From an uncultured Alphaproteobacteria bacterium (GTDB lineage: Bacteria; Pseudomonadota; Alphaproteobacteria; UBA9655): a stretch of DNA of 64,000 nucleotides. A program made the translations under genes and the position numbers. The notes under the pieces were generated by a model that saw nothing but the letters and a program-made list of their open reading frames with translations, made no database searches and was not told where the DNA came from. Position 1 is the first letter of the stretch; every line of letters begins with the position of its first letter. Positions 26,563 through 35,501 of this stretch are shown here, piece by piece. The stretch covers positions 78,839-142,838 of the forward strand of contig CALBSK010000011.1 in the NCBI GenBank assembly GCA_937967795.1. Reading direction: 5' to 3'.

Positions 26563-29061
26563 ATGGAATGGTACCCTCATTTTTTCCTTGTAGGGCCAGT
26601 CCCTGCAAATGCGATGGGAGGATATTATGATTTTTCTATTGTCCTCTTGTCCTATGTTGTAGCCTCAATGGCCTCTTATGTTGCTTTAGATATGAGCGCA
26701 CATCTCCGTAAGCCAACGACTCTTACCTTCCGTATATGCTGGTTAATTGGGGGAGCTTTCGTAATGGGAGCAGGCATATGGTCAATGCATTTTATTGGTA
26801 TGTTGGCTTTTATTATGCCTATGCCCATGGCTTATAGTTTATTTTGGACGATTTTATCCATATGTGTTGCCATATTTACAGCATTTATAGCTTTTTTCCT
26901 ATTTACGATTAAAAATCCGCAAAAAAAACATTATCTAATGAGTGGCCTTATTTTAGGAATGGCCATCCCAACAATGCATTATACGGGTATGGCAGGAATG
27001 GAGGGGGTTAAAATTTACTATCAAATAAGCCTTTTCATCCTTTCCATTATCATTGCCATTATAGCGGCTACTGCGGCCCTGTGGCTTGCCGTCCAAAGTG
27101 ATAAAGGATCGTTTGGCCAGCGCGTACGCTTAAAACTGGAAAGTGCGCTCATTATGGGGTTGGCCATTACCGGGATGCATTATACCGGAATGTATGCGGC
27201 CACATTTGTTCCAGACCATGTCATGACGAGTTCAGTGTCTGTTGATCCCACATTTTTAGCTATACTCATTTCAACAATTATTATAAGTATTCTTATGATT
27301 GCTTTAATTGTTTCTACAGCTAAATATATTTTAGATTCAAAATTGAAAAATAAAAATGATTTACTCGAAGCGGTATTAGATAACATGGCAGGAGGCGTAA
27401 TTGCTTGTGATGCAAGCGGAAAATTAACTTTATTTAACCGTACCGTCACAAAAATGTATGGGAAAATGATAAAAACAAAAATGTTTCTCAGTGATTGGTC
27501 GGCACAACACCCTTTATTTAAAGGTGATTCTAATCAAGAGCTTACATTAGAGGAATATCCTCTCTATCGCGCTTTACAGGGAGAAACAATAAAGGACGTT
27601 GAAATTATTACTCAAGATAGTAAAGGGGCAAAACACACCTTATTGGTTGATGGGCAACAACTTCGTGGAGGAGAAAATGAAAACCTTGGAGCAGTCATTG
27701 TTTTTAATGATATCAGCGAAAGAAAAGTTGATGAAGAAAAATTAAAATTCCAAGCCACTCATGATATCCTTACAGATTTGCCTAATCGTACTCTTCTATT
27801 AGATCGGCTTAAGCAAGCGATTGTTACAGCTGAGCGGGATAATTTGAAAGTCACCGTGATCTTTCTTGATCTCGATTTTTTCAAATTTATTAACGATGCT
27901 TTGGGTCATACCATCGGAGATCGATTATTAAAGATGGTAGCATCACGATTTTCATCGCTTTTACGAGCTTCTGATACTTTAGCCCGAATCGGGGGTGATG
28001 AGTTTGTTATTGTTTTGCCTGATCAAGAAAATATCAATCACGTTCCTCAACTGCTTGAAAGAATATTACAAAGTATCTCTGAGCCCTACAAAATTGATAA
28101 ACACGAATTGAATATAACGTGCAGTATAGGGTTTAGCGTTTATCCGGATAATGGAAAGGATGCTGAAACGCTTCTAAAAAATGCGGATAATGCGATGTAC
28201 CAAGCAAAAGAAAATGGAAAGAATACTTTTCAATTTTATACAGGAGAGATGCATACGCAGGTAAGGAAACGCTTGGAAATTGAAAACGGTCTCAGGCGGG
28301 CTTTGGTTAATGATGAATTTATTCTTGAGTATCAGCCAAAGTTGGATATTAAAACAGGTCAACTCGTTGGATTTGAAGCTCTTGTAAGATGGAATCATCC
28401 TGAAAGGGGGCTTATCCCTCCCAACGATTTTATTCCTATTGCAGAGGATACGGGACTGATTATTCCCATAGGAGAATGGGTTTTGAAAACGGCGTGCCTA
28501 CAAAATAAAGCTTGGCAAAATAATGGATTTCCCCCGCTTTGTATGTCTGTGAATTTGTCTTCTCGTCAATGTCGGGAAAAAGAACTCGTTAAAAAAGTAG
28601 AGAAAATTTTAAAAGAAACCAGGTTGGATCCCCAGTTTCTCGAGCTTGAATTAACAGAGACTTTAGCCATGTCCGATCCAATAGAGTTTATCGAGGTGCT
28701 CAATCAATTTAAAGAACTTGGTGTTAAGACGTCTATCGATGATTTTGGAACGGGTTATTCAAGTTTGAACTATTTACGTCAATTTCCTGTGAATTGCCTC
28801 AAAATTGACCAATCCTTTATTAAAGAGTTGGAGGCAAAAGGAGGAGATTTATCGATCGTTAAAGCCATTGTTTCCTTAGGGCACAGTTTAAATATGAGAG
28901 TCATTGCAGAAGGGGTTGAAACCAAGCAGCAACTTTTACAGTTACAAGAAAATGATTGTGATGAAATCCAAGGCTATTATTTAAGTCGTCCGATTTCTCC
29001 CCAAAGTATGGTTGAATTTATGAAAAATTATGAGAAACAAAACCCTCACATATCCACATAG
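26563..29061 (+). CDS. MHYT-PAS-GGDEF-EAL cyclic-di-GMP signalling protein
   Basis: About 832 residues. An N-terminal seven-helix MHYT sensor carries MHFIGM, MHYTGM and MHYTGM motifs, thought to bind copper and sense a diatomic gas or redox change. A PAS-like segment follows (AVLDNMAGGVIACDASGKLTLFN). The GGDEF domain keeps its active site (ARIGGDEFVIVLP). The EAL domain keeps FEALVRW, DDFGTGYSSLNYL and AEGVET. Both cyclase and phosphodiesterase may work. The ATG at 26563 fits the ribosome site; the frame opens from 26536. It overlaps ETF-QO convergently by 16 bases. Confidence 0.93.
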   Translation: MEWYPHFFLVGPVPANAMGGYYDFSIVLLSYVVASMASYVALDMSAHLRKPTTLTFRICWLIGGAFVMGAGIWSMHFIGMLAFIMPMPMAYSLFWTILSICVAIFTAFIAFFLFTIKNPQKKHYLMSGLILGMAIPTMHYTGMAGMEGVKIYYQISLFILSIIIAIIAATAALWLAVQSDKGSFGQRVRLKLESALIMGLAITGMHYTGMYAATFVPDHVMTSSVSVDPTFLAILISTIIISILMIALIVSTAKYILDSKLKNKNDLLEAVLDNMAGGVIACDASGKLTLFNRTVTKMYGKMIKTKMFLSDWSAQHPLFKGDSNQELTLEEYPLYRALQGETIKDVEIITQDSKGAKHTLLVDGQQLRGGENENLGAVIVFNDISERKVDEEKLKFQATHDILTDLPNRTLLLDRLKQAIVTAERDNLKVTVIFLDLDFFKFINDALGHTIGDRLLKMVASRFSSLLRASDTLARIGGDEFVIVLPDQENINHVPQLLERILQSISEPYKIDKHELNITCSIGFSVYPDNGKDAETLLKNADNAMYQAKENGKNTFQFYTGEMHTQVRKRLEIENGLRRALVNDEFILEYQPKLDIKTGQLVGFEALVRWNHPERGLIPPNDFIPIAEDTGLIIPIGEWVLKTACLQNKAWQNNGFPPLCMSVNLSSRQCREKELVKKVEKILKETRLDPQFLELELTETLAMSDPIEFIEVLNQFKELGVKTSIDDFGTGYSSLNYLRQFPVNCLKIDQSFIKELEAKGGDLSIVKAIVSLGHSLNMRVIAEGVETKQQLLQLQENDCDEIQGYYLSRPISPQSMVEFMKNYEKQNPHIST

Positions 29062-30650
29062 TAAGGGCCTGATCCTCCTTCGGAAGGTGTCCAAATTATA
29101 TTTTGAGTGGGATCTTTGATATCACACACTTTACAATGAATGCAGTTTTGAGCGTTCATTTGAAGGTGTTTCTTCCCATTCTTTTCAACAAGTTCATAGA
29201 CGTGTGCGGGACAATAACGTCCTTCTGGAAAATCGTAAAGTACGGCATTGACAGAAATGGCTTTTTTCGCATCTTTGAGGTGCAAATGGTTAGGCTGGTT
29301 TTCCCCATATCGAATGTTCGACAGAAAAAGGGATGTCAGGCGATCAAAGGTGAGAATCCCATCTGGTTTAGGATAGGCGATGACGGGGCACTTCTCAGCG
29401 GGTTTAAGCTGTTTATAATCAGCGTAATTGTGAAGAGTCCAAGGACTCTTCCCTTGCGTGATATAGGTTTCAAATGCCGCATTTAATAATCCAAACCAAA
29501 GACCCTTTTGAAAACCAGGACGGATATTGCGAACTTTATAAAGTTCTTCATATACCCAGCTTTTTTCGAGTCGATTTTGGTAAGTATAGGATTGTTTACC
29601 AATAAGATGATCATAAAGGGCTTCTGCTGCAATCATGCCGGATTTGAGCGCGGTGTGGGATCCTTTAATTTTGGGGACATTAAGAAAGCCTGCCGCGCAT
29701 CCAATTAAAGAACCACCAGGAAATTCAAGCTGGGGGATGGATTGATATCCTCCTTCATTAAGGGCTCTTGCACCATAAGAAAGGCACCGACCGCCACTCA
29801 AAAGAGAACGAAATGTGGGATGAGTTTTAAATCGTTGAAATTCTTCAAAAGGGCTTAAATAGGGGTTTTGGTAATCAAGTCCTACAACCAATCCAATGAG
29901 AACTTGATTCGTATTCAAATGATAGAGAAAAGATCCTCCATAGGTTTGAGAATGTAAGGGCCACCCAATGGTATGGATAACCTGACCCGGTTTACTTTTC
30001 AGAGGATCAATTTCCCAAATTTCCTTAATTCCCATTCCATACGTTTGAGGATTACTGTTTTGATCAAGTTGAAATTTCTTAATGATATCTTGAGTTAAAC
30101 TCCCCCGACAGCCTTCAGCCAGAAGTGTCATTTTTGCAAAAATTTTAATACCGGGTTCAAAACGGCTGGTGGGTTTCCCTTCTCGATCAAGACCTTGAGG
30201 ACCCGTTTGGATACCGATAACATGTCCGGGTTCATTAAAAAGACACGATACGACAGCCATTCCAGGATAAATTTCAACACCGAGTGCTTCGGCCTCTTGC
30301 GCTAACCACCGGCAAAGAGCCCCAAGGCTTGCCACGTAATTTCCTTTATTACGCATTTGAGGCGGAGTGGGGAGACGAAAGGTATGTGAGGGAGTTAGAA
30401 ACAAAAATTTGTCTTCGGTGGTGCGTGTCGTAAGAGGGGCGCCTCTTCTCTCCCAATCAGGGAAAAGCTCATACAGCGCGCGAGGTTCAATAACCGCTCC
30501 GGAGAGAATATGACTTCCCACGTCTGCGCCCTTTTCAAGGACACATACTTTGAAAGCAGGATGCAGTTGCTTTAATCGGATGGCGGCTCCCAGTCCTGCC
30601 GGTCCCGCCCCTACAATCACGATATCATAACCCATGACTTCTTCGCTCAT
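29046..30650 (-). CDS. etfD: Electron transfer flavoprotein-ubiquinone oxidoreductase
   Basis: A 534-residue inner-membrane-associated flavoprotein that passes electrons from ETF to ubiquinone. It starts with the FAD dinucleotide fold DIVIVGAGPAGLGAAIRL. A central part carries LLAEGCRGSLTQDII. It ends with a 4Fe-4S ferredoxin-like region (YCPAHVYELVE, then NAQNCIHCKVCDIKDPTQNI). Cysteines for the cluster are all present. It would accept electrons from isovaleryl-CoA dehydrogenase encoded at 52.5-53.6 kb. It stands alone here, without etfA or etfB. Confidence 0.96.
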   Translation of the reverse strand: MSEEVMGYDIVIVGAGPAGLGAAIRLKQLHPAFKVCVLEKGADVGSHILSGAVIEPRALYELFPDWERRGAPLTTRTTEDKFLFLTPSHTFRLPTPPQMRNKGNYVASLGALCRWLAQEAEALGVEIYPGMAVVSCLFNEPGHVIGIQTGPQGLDREGKPTSRFEPGIKIFAKMTLLAEGCRGSLTQDIIKKFQLDQNSNPQTYGMGIKEIWEIDPLKSKPGQVIHTIGWPLHSQTYGGSFLYHLNTNQVLIGLVVGLDYQNPYLSPFEEFQRFKTHPTFRSLLSGGRCLSYGARALNEGGYQSIPQLEFPGGSLIGCAAGFLNVPKIKGSHTALKSGMIAAEALYDHLIGKQSYTYQNRLEKSWVYEELYKVRNIRPGFQKGLWFGLLNAAFETYITQGKSPWTLHNYADYKQLKPAEKCPVIAYPKPDGILTFDRLTSLFLSNIRYGENQPNHLHLKDAKKAISVNAVLYDFPEGRYCPAHVYELVEKNGKKHLQMNAQNCIHCKVCDIKDPTQNIIWTPSEGGSGPYYVDM

Positions 30651-30724
30651 TAAGTCCTCCCTTTTTGAAGTTTACTTATTTTTTCTTCATTTTCGGAAGA
30701 GTTTCAAGGAAGAAGAGTCACTTC

Positions 30725-32059
30725 TTAATTCTTCTTGTCAAAAAGTTTTTTACGAGTGGATTTGGAAGGATCTATGGGCCACTGTATATTGAGATTCTCA
30801 AAAACTTTTTTCTGATCATCTTCCGGTATTTGGAGATAATCCAGAGTTCCCTTAAGTGCGATTTCTCCTGGGATAGGATTCGCTTTAAGAAAGATTTTCA
30901 TTTGTTCCTTAGGATCATTAGATATTTTCGAGAAATGACTCTTTGTTCCTTCAATTTTGTCCTTTTCAGGAGAAGCAGGGGATAGAGTCACGTTTTTTGC
31001 TTTTTGATAGGCGTCTAAATTAAATACACCCCCATAATATTGGCAGTAGCCATCAGACTTTAATCGATGGCCTAATTTAAAGATCTTCGTGGGAGAGGTC
31101 TCTATCCATTGAGTTATCGTTTGGCTGGTTTGCTGGAAAATTTCCTGCAAATCAGAAGATGGTGCAAAGTTTCTCTTCGAATTCCCTGCGCCGCTCATTT
31201 TCCCTATAGATTCATAGATCTTTGCCTCGGTTAATCCCTTGTTAAAAATAACTTCGGCTGAATTTTGTTTGATATGACTACTTTGGCCTTTTGATTCAGT
31301 TAGAAACATTTCTGGTGCTATTCCTTCGCTAAGATAAACTCCATCAATTCCTTGATTGCTCTTATTTTGAGACGTAAGATGGGTGAAGTAGCCAAAACTT
31401 ATCATGGTCATTTCTACTGACAATTCCCCCAAGTACCCCAGCTCTCCCCCTCTGGCATGCTTAAATTCATTTAATTTTTTAAAACTCCAGAATACTGGGG
31501 CTTCGAATGGTCCACTTTTTGTGGCTCTTTCATAATAAAGAGCTTGAAAATTTTGGTTGTTTGTTTGATACGATTTGTATTCAAGACAATTCTTAATAAT
31601 CTCTTCTCCGGAAAGTGTTTTGATACCATCATACACTATATTTTTTGTGTAGGTATCCTGCGTTCGGGCGTCAAAAAATGTCGAAGAGGTTTTTGTCCAT
31701 CTCGGGGGCAAAATTTCTGTTTTTTGGTTGCCATAAAAAATAGTGCCCGGAGTTCTGATGATGTAGTCATTTTTGATTTTGTCTGAAATAATTATACTTG
31801 CATCAGAAAAAATTTTTATAGTGTTTTCTGCCGTGTAAATTCCTATATTAGGTTCTCTGTCTGTCGTTCCCATTTTATAATAGTGAATACCCTCATATTT
31901 TTGTTCGGTGGTATCAAAAATAGCAATTCTTATCCCTGTTTTTCCTTGATCAGGGAACTTAAAATTATCTATATCAATGAATTTCTGCGCTTCAACTAAA
32001 GAAATAAAGGGGGAAAAGAGCACCAATTGTGTGAGCAGACGGAAAATTCTTAAATTCAT
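30725..32059 (-). CDS. Secreted protein with a PD-(D/E)XK nuclease-like motif
   Basis: A 444-residue protein with a Sec signal peptide (hydrophobic stretch at about 6-24, likely cut after VEA). I do not recognise the family. In its middle there is a string GYLGELSVE (Glu212), NQGIDGVYL (Asp239) and FLTESKGQS (Glu255-x-Lys257). Spacing and order fit a PD-(D/E)XK nuclease fold as seen in many secreted polymorphic toxins. The N-terminal 190 residues look beta-rich; the C-terminal 100 are lysine-rich and hydrophilic. No immunity-like neighbour is visible. Nuclease activity is inference from motif geometry. Confidence 0.55.
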   Translation of the reverse strand: MNLRIFRLLTQLVLFSPFISLVEAQKFIDIDNFKFPDQGKTGIRIAIFDTTEQKYEGIHYYKMGTTDREPNIGIYTAENTIKIFSDASIIISDKIKNDYIIRTPGTIFYGNQKTEILPPRWTKTSSTFFDARTQDTYTKNIVYDGIKTLSGEEIIKNCLEYKSYQTNNQNFQALYYERATKSGPFEAPVFWSFKKLNEFKHARGGELGYLGELSVEMTMISFGYFTHLTSQNKSNQGIDGVYLSEGIAPEMFLTESKGQSSHIKQNSAEVIFNKGLTEAKIYESIGKMSGAGNSKRNFAPSSDLQEIFQQTSQTITQWIETSPTKIFKLGHRLKSDGYCQYYGGVFNLDAYQKAKNVTLSPASPEKDKIEGTKSHFSKISNDPKEQMKIFLKANPIPGEIALKGTLDYLQIPEDDQKKVFENLNIQWPIDPSKSTRKKLFDKKN

Positions 32060-32151
32060 AAAATGCCTCTTTCTTATTTATATTTATTATTAATAGATAA
32101 GGATAAAATATTCACTTTAGATTCATAGTTTAATTTTTTCTTTAAATTCCC

Positions 32152-34281
32152 TTAAAGAATTCTTTTGGGTAACACGATGATAAATCTTGTGTAGCCTCCC
32201 ATTTTACTTTCTACAGTGATGGCCCCGTGATGTTGATGGGTAATAATGTCATAACTGAGGGAGAGGCCGAGGCCCGTTCCCTTCCCCGCCTCTTTTGTCG
32301 TAAAAAAAGGGGTAAAAATTTTTTTGATGACGGAAGGGCTCATTCCTGGACCATTATCTTCAAAAATGATTTCAACGGACTCTTTTCTATTTTGCGTTGT
32401 GACAGTGAGTTTAGGTTGATAGGTGTCCCCTAATTTTTCTTGCTTTTCATGCATGGCAAAACAAGCATTGTTGACGATATTTAAAAAGACACGAACCAGA
32501 TCTTGCTGAGAACCTTGAATGTCTTCAAGGGTGGGATCAAATTCTTTGAAAATTGACGCCTTAAAATAATTTTCTTTATCTTGAAACCCAATAGAGGCGA
32601 GGGTGATGGCTTCATCCAAAAGGTGGTTAAGGTCAAAAGGTGTGATTTCGCCTTTGTCTCCCCGTGCATGCAGTAGCATGCCTTTGACGATGGAATCGGC
32701 TCTTTCGGCATGTTCTCGGGTCTTTATGAGGTTTTGTTCAATTTGGGTAAGAAGATCGTTTTTATTGGGATCTTTCTCTGTTAATTCCTGAAGATAATCT
32801 AAAGAGAGATCAGAAAAATTAAGGATAAAATTGAGAGGATTTTTTATTTCATGAGCGATACCTGCTGTCAAAGCGCCCAGACTCGCCAGTTTTTCTTGAA
32901 TAATGATTTGGTTTTGGGCCTTTTTAAGGTCAATTAAAGCTTTCTCAAGCTGGCTATTTTTTTGCTGGTATTGTTTGGTGCGTTGTTTAACGCGATTTTC
33001 AAGATCGGCCATAAGAGCTCGATTTTCAGAAAAAATACGCGACACAATCTCAAACCAAGGACGCCATCTAAGGGGAAGGTGTTGAGTCCGCGGTGTTATG
33101 CCTCTGTTTTCCTTTTCAATATGATCTACAAGCTTTTGGGCCGGAGAGATAAAATCGCGTATAACCAAAAGATATCCGAGACCTACTACAAAGATAAGAA
33201 TGGCCGTGATGATGAGAATATCTTCAACGGTTTCCCAGAAAACGGTCATCAACAGCTGATCTGTTGAGCTTAAATAAACAGTACACCACGGCGCATCCCG
33301 CAGATCTCTGACATAAATCAGAGAAGACTTATGAAAGAAAAATTGTCCAGAGGGAGATCTCATTTCCTGGTCGATCTTCTGGATAATCTCAGGGGCCACG
33401 AAATGTTTAAGTTGAGGAATTTCTCTAGAAGGGAGGGAAGAAGACTTCATACCATTTGTTGCTAAGACTTGGTGATCTTTATTAACCAAGAGAAGAGATC
33501 CTTGAATGGAGTCAAGCCGTTTCATAATTCGTGTGAGTTCGGAAAGACTGAGATCGATAGAAACGCTTCCTAAAAATTCGTCTCCAGCATAGACAGGAGA
33601 AGAATTGGTTACCACGATTCCTTTCTGAAAAGGGCTTTGAGAGGCAGCGCCATGTTCATAAGCTGTAGTCCAGAAATTGAGTCGATTTGGATTTTTTTCA
33701 GGCGTTGCTCCTTGAAAAAAATGTGTGGTTTGAATGGTTTGATGATAGGACGTAGGCGATGAAGGTACCCAAGGATAGAGATTTTGAAAGTGATTTTTAG
33801 AAGTATAATAAACCCAGGCCGCTCCTCGATTGTTTCTTAAAGAAATCTCAAAAAAGGTATTGAGTAAAAGGGCCATATTAATTTCATTTTTTAATTTATT
33901 CGACAGGGCGTCGATGGATCCAAGCCCTATGAGATTGCCGATGGTGGCTTTGTCGATTTTTGAATTTGTGACTTCTAAATGATAGGATTTTTTATCCAAA
34001 TCATTTTTAAGATAAGCAAAAAGGGGAGAGGTCATTCCAAATTCATTGATATAAAAAAGAGTGTTTTCAGCGGCGGTTTTAAGCCCATTCACGTATCCTC
34101 GAATAGTTCGCACTCTTAAGTTTACATGAGAAGTATGGTCATCTAAACGATTTTTAAGATCGGTAAATAAAAGCTGCTGATTATGACGATATTGAAAATA
34201 TTCAATCCCCACCGTGATGAAGAGGAGCGCTATTCCTGTTAAATAAACAATTCGATTATAGCCGCGGCGGAATGGATTCAT
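32152..34281 (-). CDS. Membrane sensor histidine kinase with periplasmic Cache-like domain
   Basis: A 709-residue protein. Transmembrane helix 1 lies at about 9-26, a large periplasmic region (about 30-345, with GSVSIDLSLSELTRIM typical of dCache) follows, and helix 2 lies near 350-372. A coiled coil leads to the HisKA motif LTAGIAHEIKNPLNFILNF (phosphorylated His) and a complete HATPase: N box VFLNIVNNACFAM, D box FEDNGPGMS, G box GKGTGLGLSLSYDI. No response regulator lies beside it, so it is an orphan kinase. The start ATG at 34281 opens on a basic MNPFRRGYNR segment. Confidence 0.92.
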   Translation of the reverse strand: MNPFRRGYNRIVYLTGIALLFITVGIEYFQYRHNQQLLFTDLKNRLDDHTSHVNLRVRTIRGYVNGLKTAAENTLFYINEFGMTSPLFAYLKNDLDKKSYHLEVTNSKIDKATIGNLIGLGSIDALSNKLKNEINMALLLNTFFEISLRNNRGAAWVYYTSKNHFQNLYPWVPSSPTSYHQTIQTTHFFQGATPEKNPNRLNFWTTAYEHGAASQSPFQKGIVVTNSSPVYAGDEFLGSVSIDLSLSELTRIMKRLDSIQGSLLLVNKDHQVLATNGMKSSSLPSREIPQLKHFVAPEIIQKIDQEMRSPSGQFFFHKSSLIYVRDLRDAPWCTVYLSSTDQLLMTVFWETVEDILIITAILIFVVGLGYLLVIRDFISPAQKLVDHIEKENRGITPRTQHLPLRWRPWFEIVSRIFSENRALMADLENRVKQRTKQYQQKNSQLEKALIDLKKAQNQIIIQEKLASLGALTAGIAHEIKNPLNFILNFSDLSLDYLQELTEKDPNKNDLLTQIEQNLIKTREHAERADSIVKGMLLHARGDKGEITPFDLNHLLDEAITLASIGFQDKENYFKASIFKEFDPTLEDIQGSQQDLVRVFLNIVNNACFAMHEKQEKLGDTYQPKLTVTTQNRKESVEIIFEDNGPGMSPSVIKKIFTPFFTTKEAGKGTGLGLSLSYDIITHQHHGAITVESKMGGYTRFIIVLPKRIL

Positions 34282-34377
34282 GTTTTATGCTTTGTTTTTG
34301 GCAATTATAACATAATCCTTCTTCCTTCAAACTGACATCTTTTAACAAAAAGAGGTGACATTTTTTTAATATATTTT

Positions 34378-34401
34378 ATGTATAGTGTTTATATTATACA
34401 T
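34378..34401. promoter_or_regulatory. Inverted repeat upstream of cysteine-rich peptide gene 1
   Basis: ATGTATA and TATACAT form a perfect seven-base inverted repeat with a ten-base spacer, about 20 bases before the start codon of the first peptide gene, in an AT-rich promoter-like stretch. It could be an operator or a mRNA hairpin. Confidence 0.35.
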
Positions 34402-34421
34402 AAAAATGAAAGGAAAAATTC

Positions 34422-34625
34422 ATGTGTAGAATAAAAACCTATCTTCAAATATTAGTATTCAGCTTGTTTGTTATTACACTTTCTTCGACGAGCTCTTATG
34501 CTATCACTTGTCAAGCTGCCTGTCTGGGAGCCTGTTTAGAGGGATATCAGCAACCTGGCTATGGTGCCTCTTTAGCGCAGCCGTGTAATCAGCATTGTGC
34601 CAAACACTGTTCGAATAATAAGTGA
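34422..34625 (+). CDS. Small secreted cysteine-rich peptide 1 (twin CX3CX3C)
   Basis: 67 residues with a clear signal peptide (hydrophobic core LQILVFSLFVITL, cleavage after SYA). The mature part of about 40 residues has six cysteines in two identical CX3CX3C groups separated by 16 residues. That is a pattern expected of a disulfide-stapled helical hairpin. AAAGGA lies about eight bases before the ATG. A paralogue follows 157 bases downstream with a similar signal peptide. I know no named family for it. It could be an exported effector, antimicrobial or metal-binding peptide. Confidence 0.75.
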   Translation: MCRIKTYLQILVFSLFVITLSSTSSYAITCQAACLGACLEGYQQPGYGASLAQPCNQHCAKHCSNNK

Positions 34626-34782
34626 TCGGTGGACTTTCTTATCACCAGTTATACATTATATAGCTTCAAGTCGACTTTACTCATGTGGATGACTTTTACA
34701 ATTTCTTCCATCGAGTTGAGATTCTTTTAACCTATTTGGGGTATCTTAATGAGAGCATAAATAAATAGGAAGGAAACAAGCT

Positions 34783-34971
34783 ATGTTTAAGATAGGAACA
34801 TCTCTTCAAATCTTAAGTCTAAGTCTCTCCGTTTACGCATTTTCAACCCCATTTTGTCAGGCGTGTGATCAACAATGCTATAATAATTGTGTAGAAGGGT
34901 GTGCAGATTGTCAAGGATGGAGCTGTGCAGGGTGTTATTCAGGGTGCGAGCAACAATGTGGTTGTAATTAA
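34783..34971 (+). CDS. Small secreted cysteine-rich peptide 2
   Basis: 62 residues. The N-terminus (KIGTSLQILSLSLSVYAFS) resembles that of peptide 1, so the two are paralogues. The mature part of about 38 residues holds 11 cysteines, most spaced CX3C or CX2C (CDQQCYNNCVEGC, then CAGCYSGCEQQCGCN). The ribosome site GGAAGGAAA is strong. The odd cysteine count suggests metal binding or an intermolecular disulfide. The 157 bases between the two peptide genes have no other gene; they may hold a separate promoter. It ends 14 bases from tadA, convergently. Confidence 0.75.
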   Translation: MFKIGTSLQILSLSLSVYAFSTPFCQACDQQCYNNCVEGCADCQGWSCAGCYSGCEQQCGCN

Positions 34972-34985
34972 ACTAAGGCGCTCTT

Positions 34986-35450
34986 TTAGAAAGCTGCCGA
35001 GCGTATCTTTTCAAAAAAATGGACAAGGAGCTGTGCACATTTTTTTTCCTCAACCCCTCCTATAACTTCAGGAATGTGGTGACAAGAAGAGGCATTAAAA
35101 ATCTGGGCGCCATGATCAACGCCGCCCCCTTTAGGATCATAGGCGCCAAAGTAAAGACGTCTCAAGCGCGCAAAGCTGATGGCTTGGGCACATAAGGGGC
35201 AAGGCTCAAGTGTGATATAAATATCACAATCTTCAAGGCGCCCTTTTCCTTTGGCAAGACACGCACGTTGGATAGCCAGCAGTTCGGCATGAGCCGTTGG
35301 ATCTTTTCTTTGGACCATTTCATTATGAGCGGTTGCTATAATTTCTCCTGAAAGAACATCTACAATGACAGCGCCTACGGGCACTTCTTCTCGAGAGAAG
35401 GCCTTTTTAGCTTCGGTCAATGCGCAGTCCATTGGCTTAATCTTTTCCAT
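34986..35450 (-). CDS. tadA: tRNA adenosine(34) deaminase
   Basis: A 154-residue zinc deaminase that makes inosine at the wobble position of tRNA-Arg(ACG). The zinc motif is complete: HAELLAIQRA (histidine and catalytic glutamate) and LEPCPLCAQAI (two cysteines). ALTEAKKAFSREEVPVGAVIV is the usual N-terminus. Length is normal. It diverges from fumC with a 51-base gap. Confidence 0.96.
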   Translation of the reverse strand: MEKIKPMDCALTEAKKAFSREEVPVGAVIVDVLSGEIIATAHNEMVQRKDPTAHAELLAIQRACLAKGKGRLEDCDIYITLEPCPLCAQAISFARLRRLYFGAYDPKGGGVDHGAQIFNASSCHHIPEVIGGVEEKKCAQLLVHFFEKIRSAAF

Positions 35451-35501
35451 ATGGCATAAACTACCCTAAAGAAACCAGTCACAGCAAGGGAGCGTCTTTC
35501 G

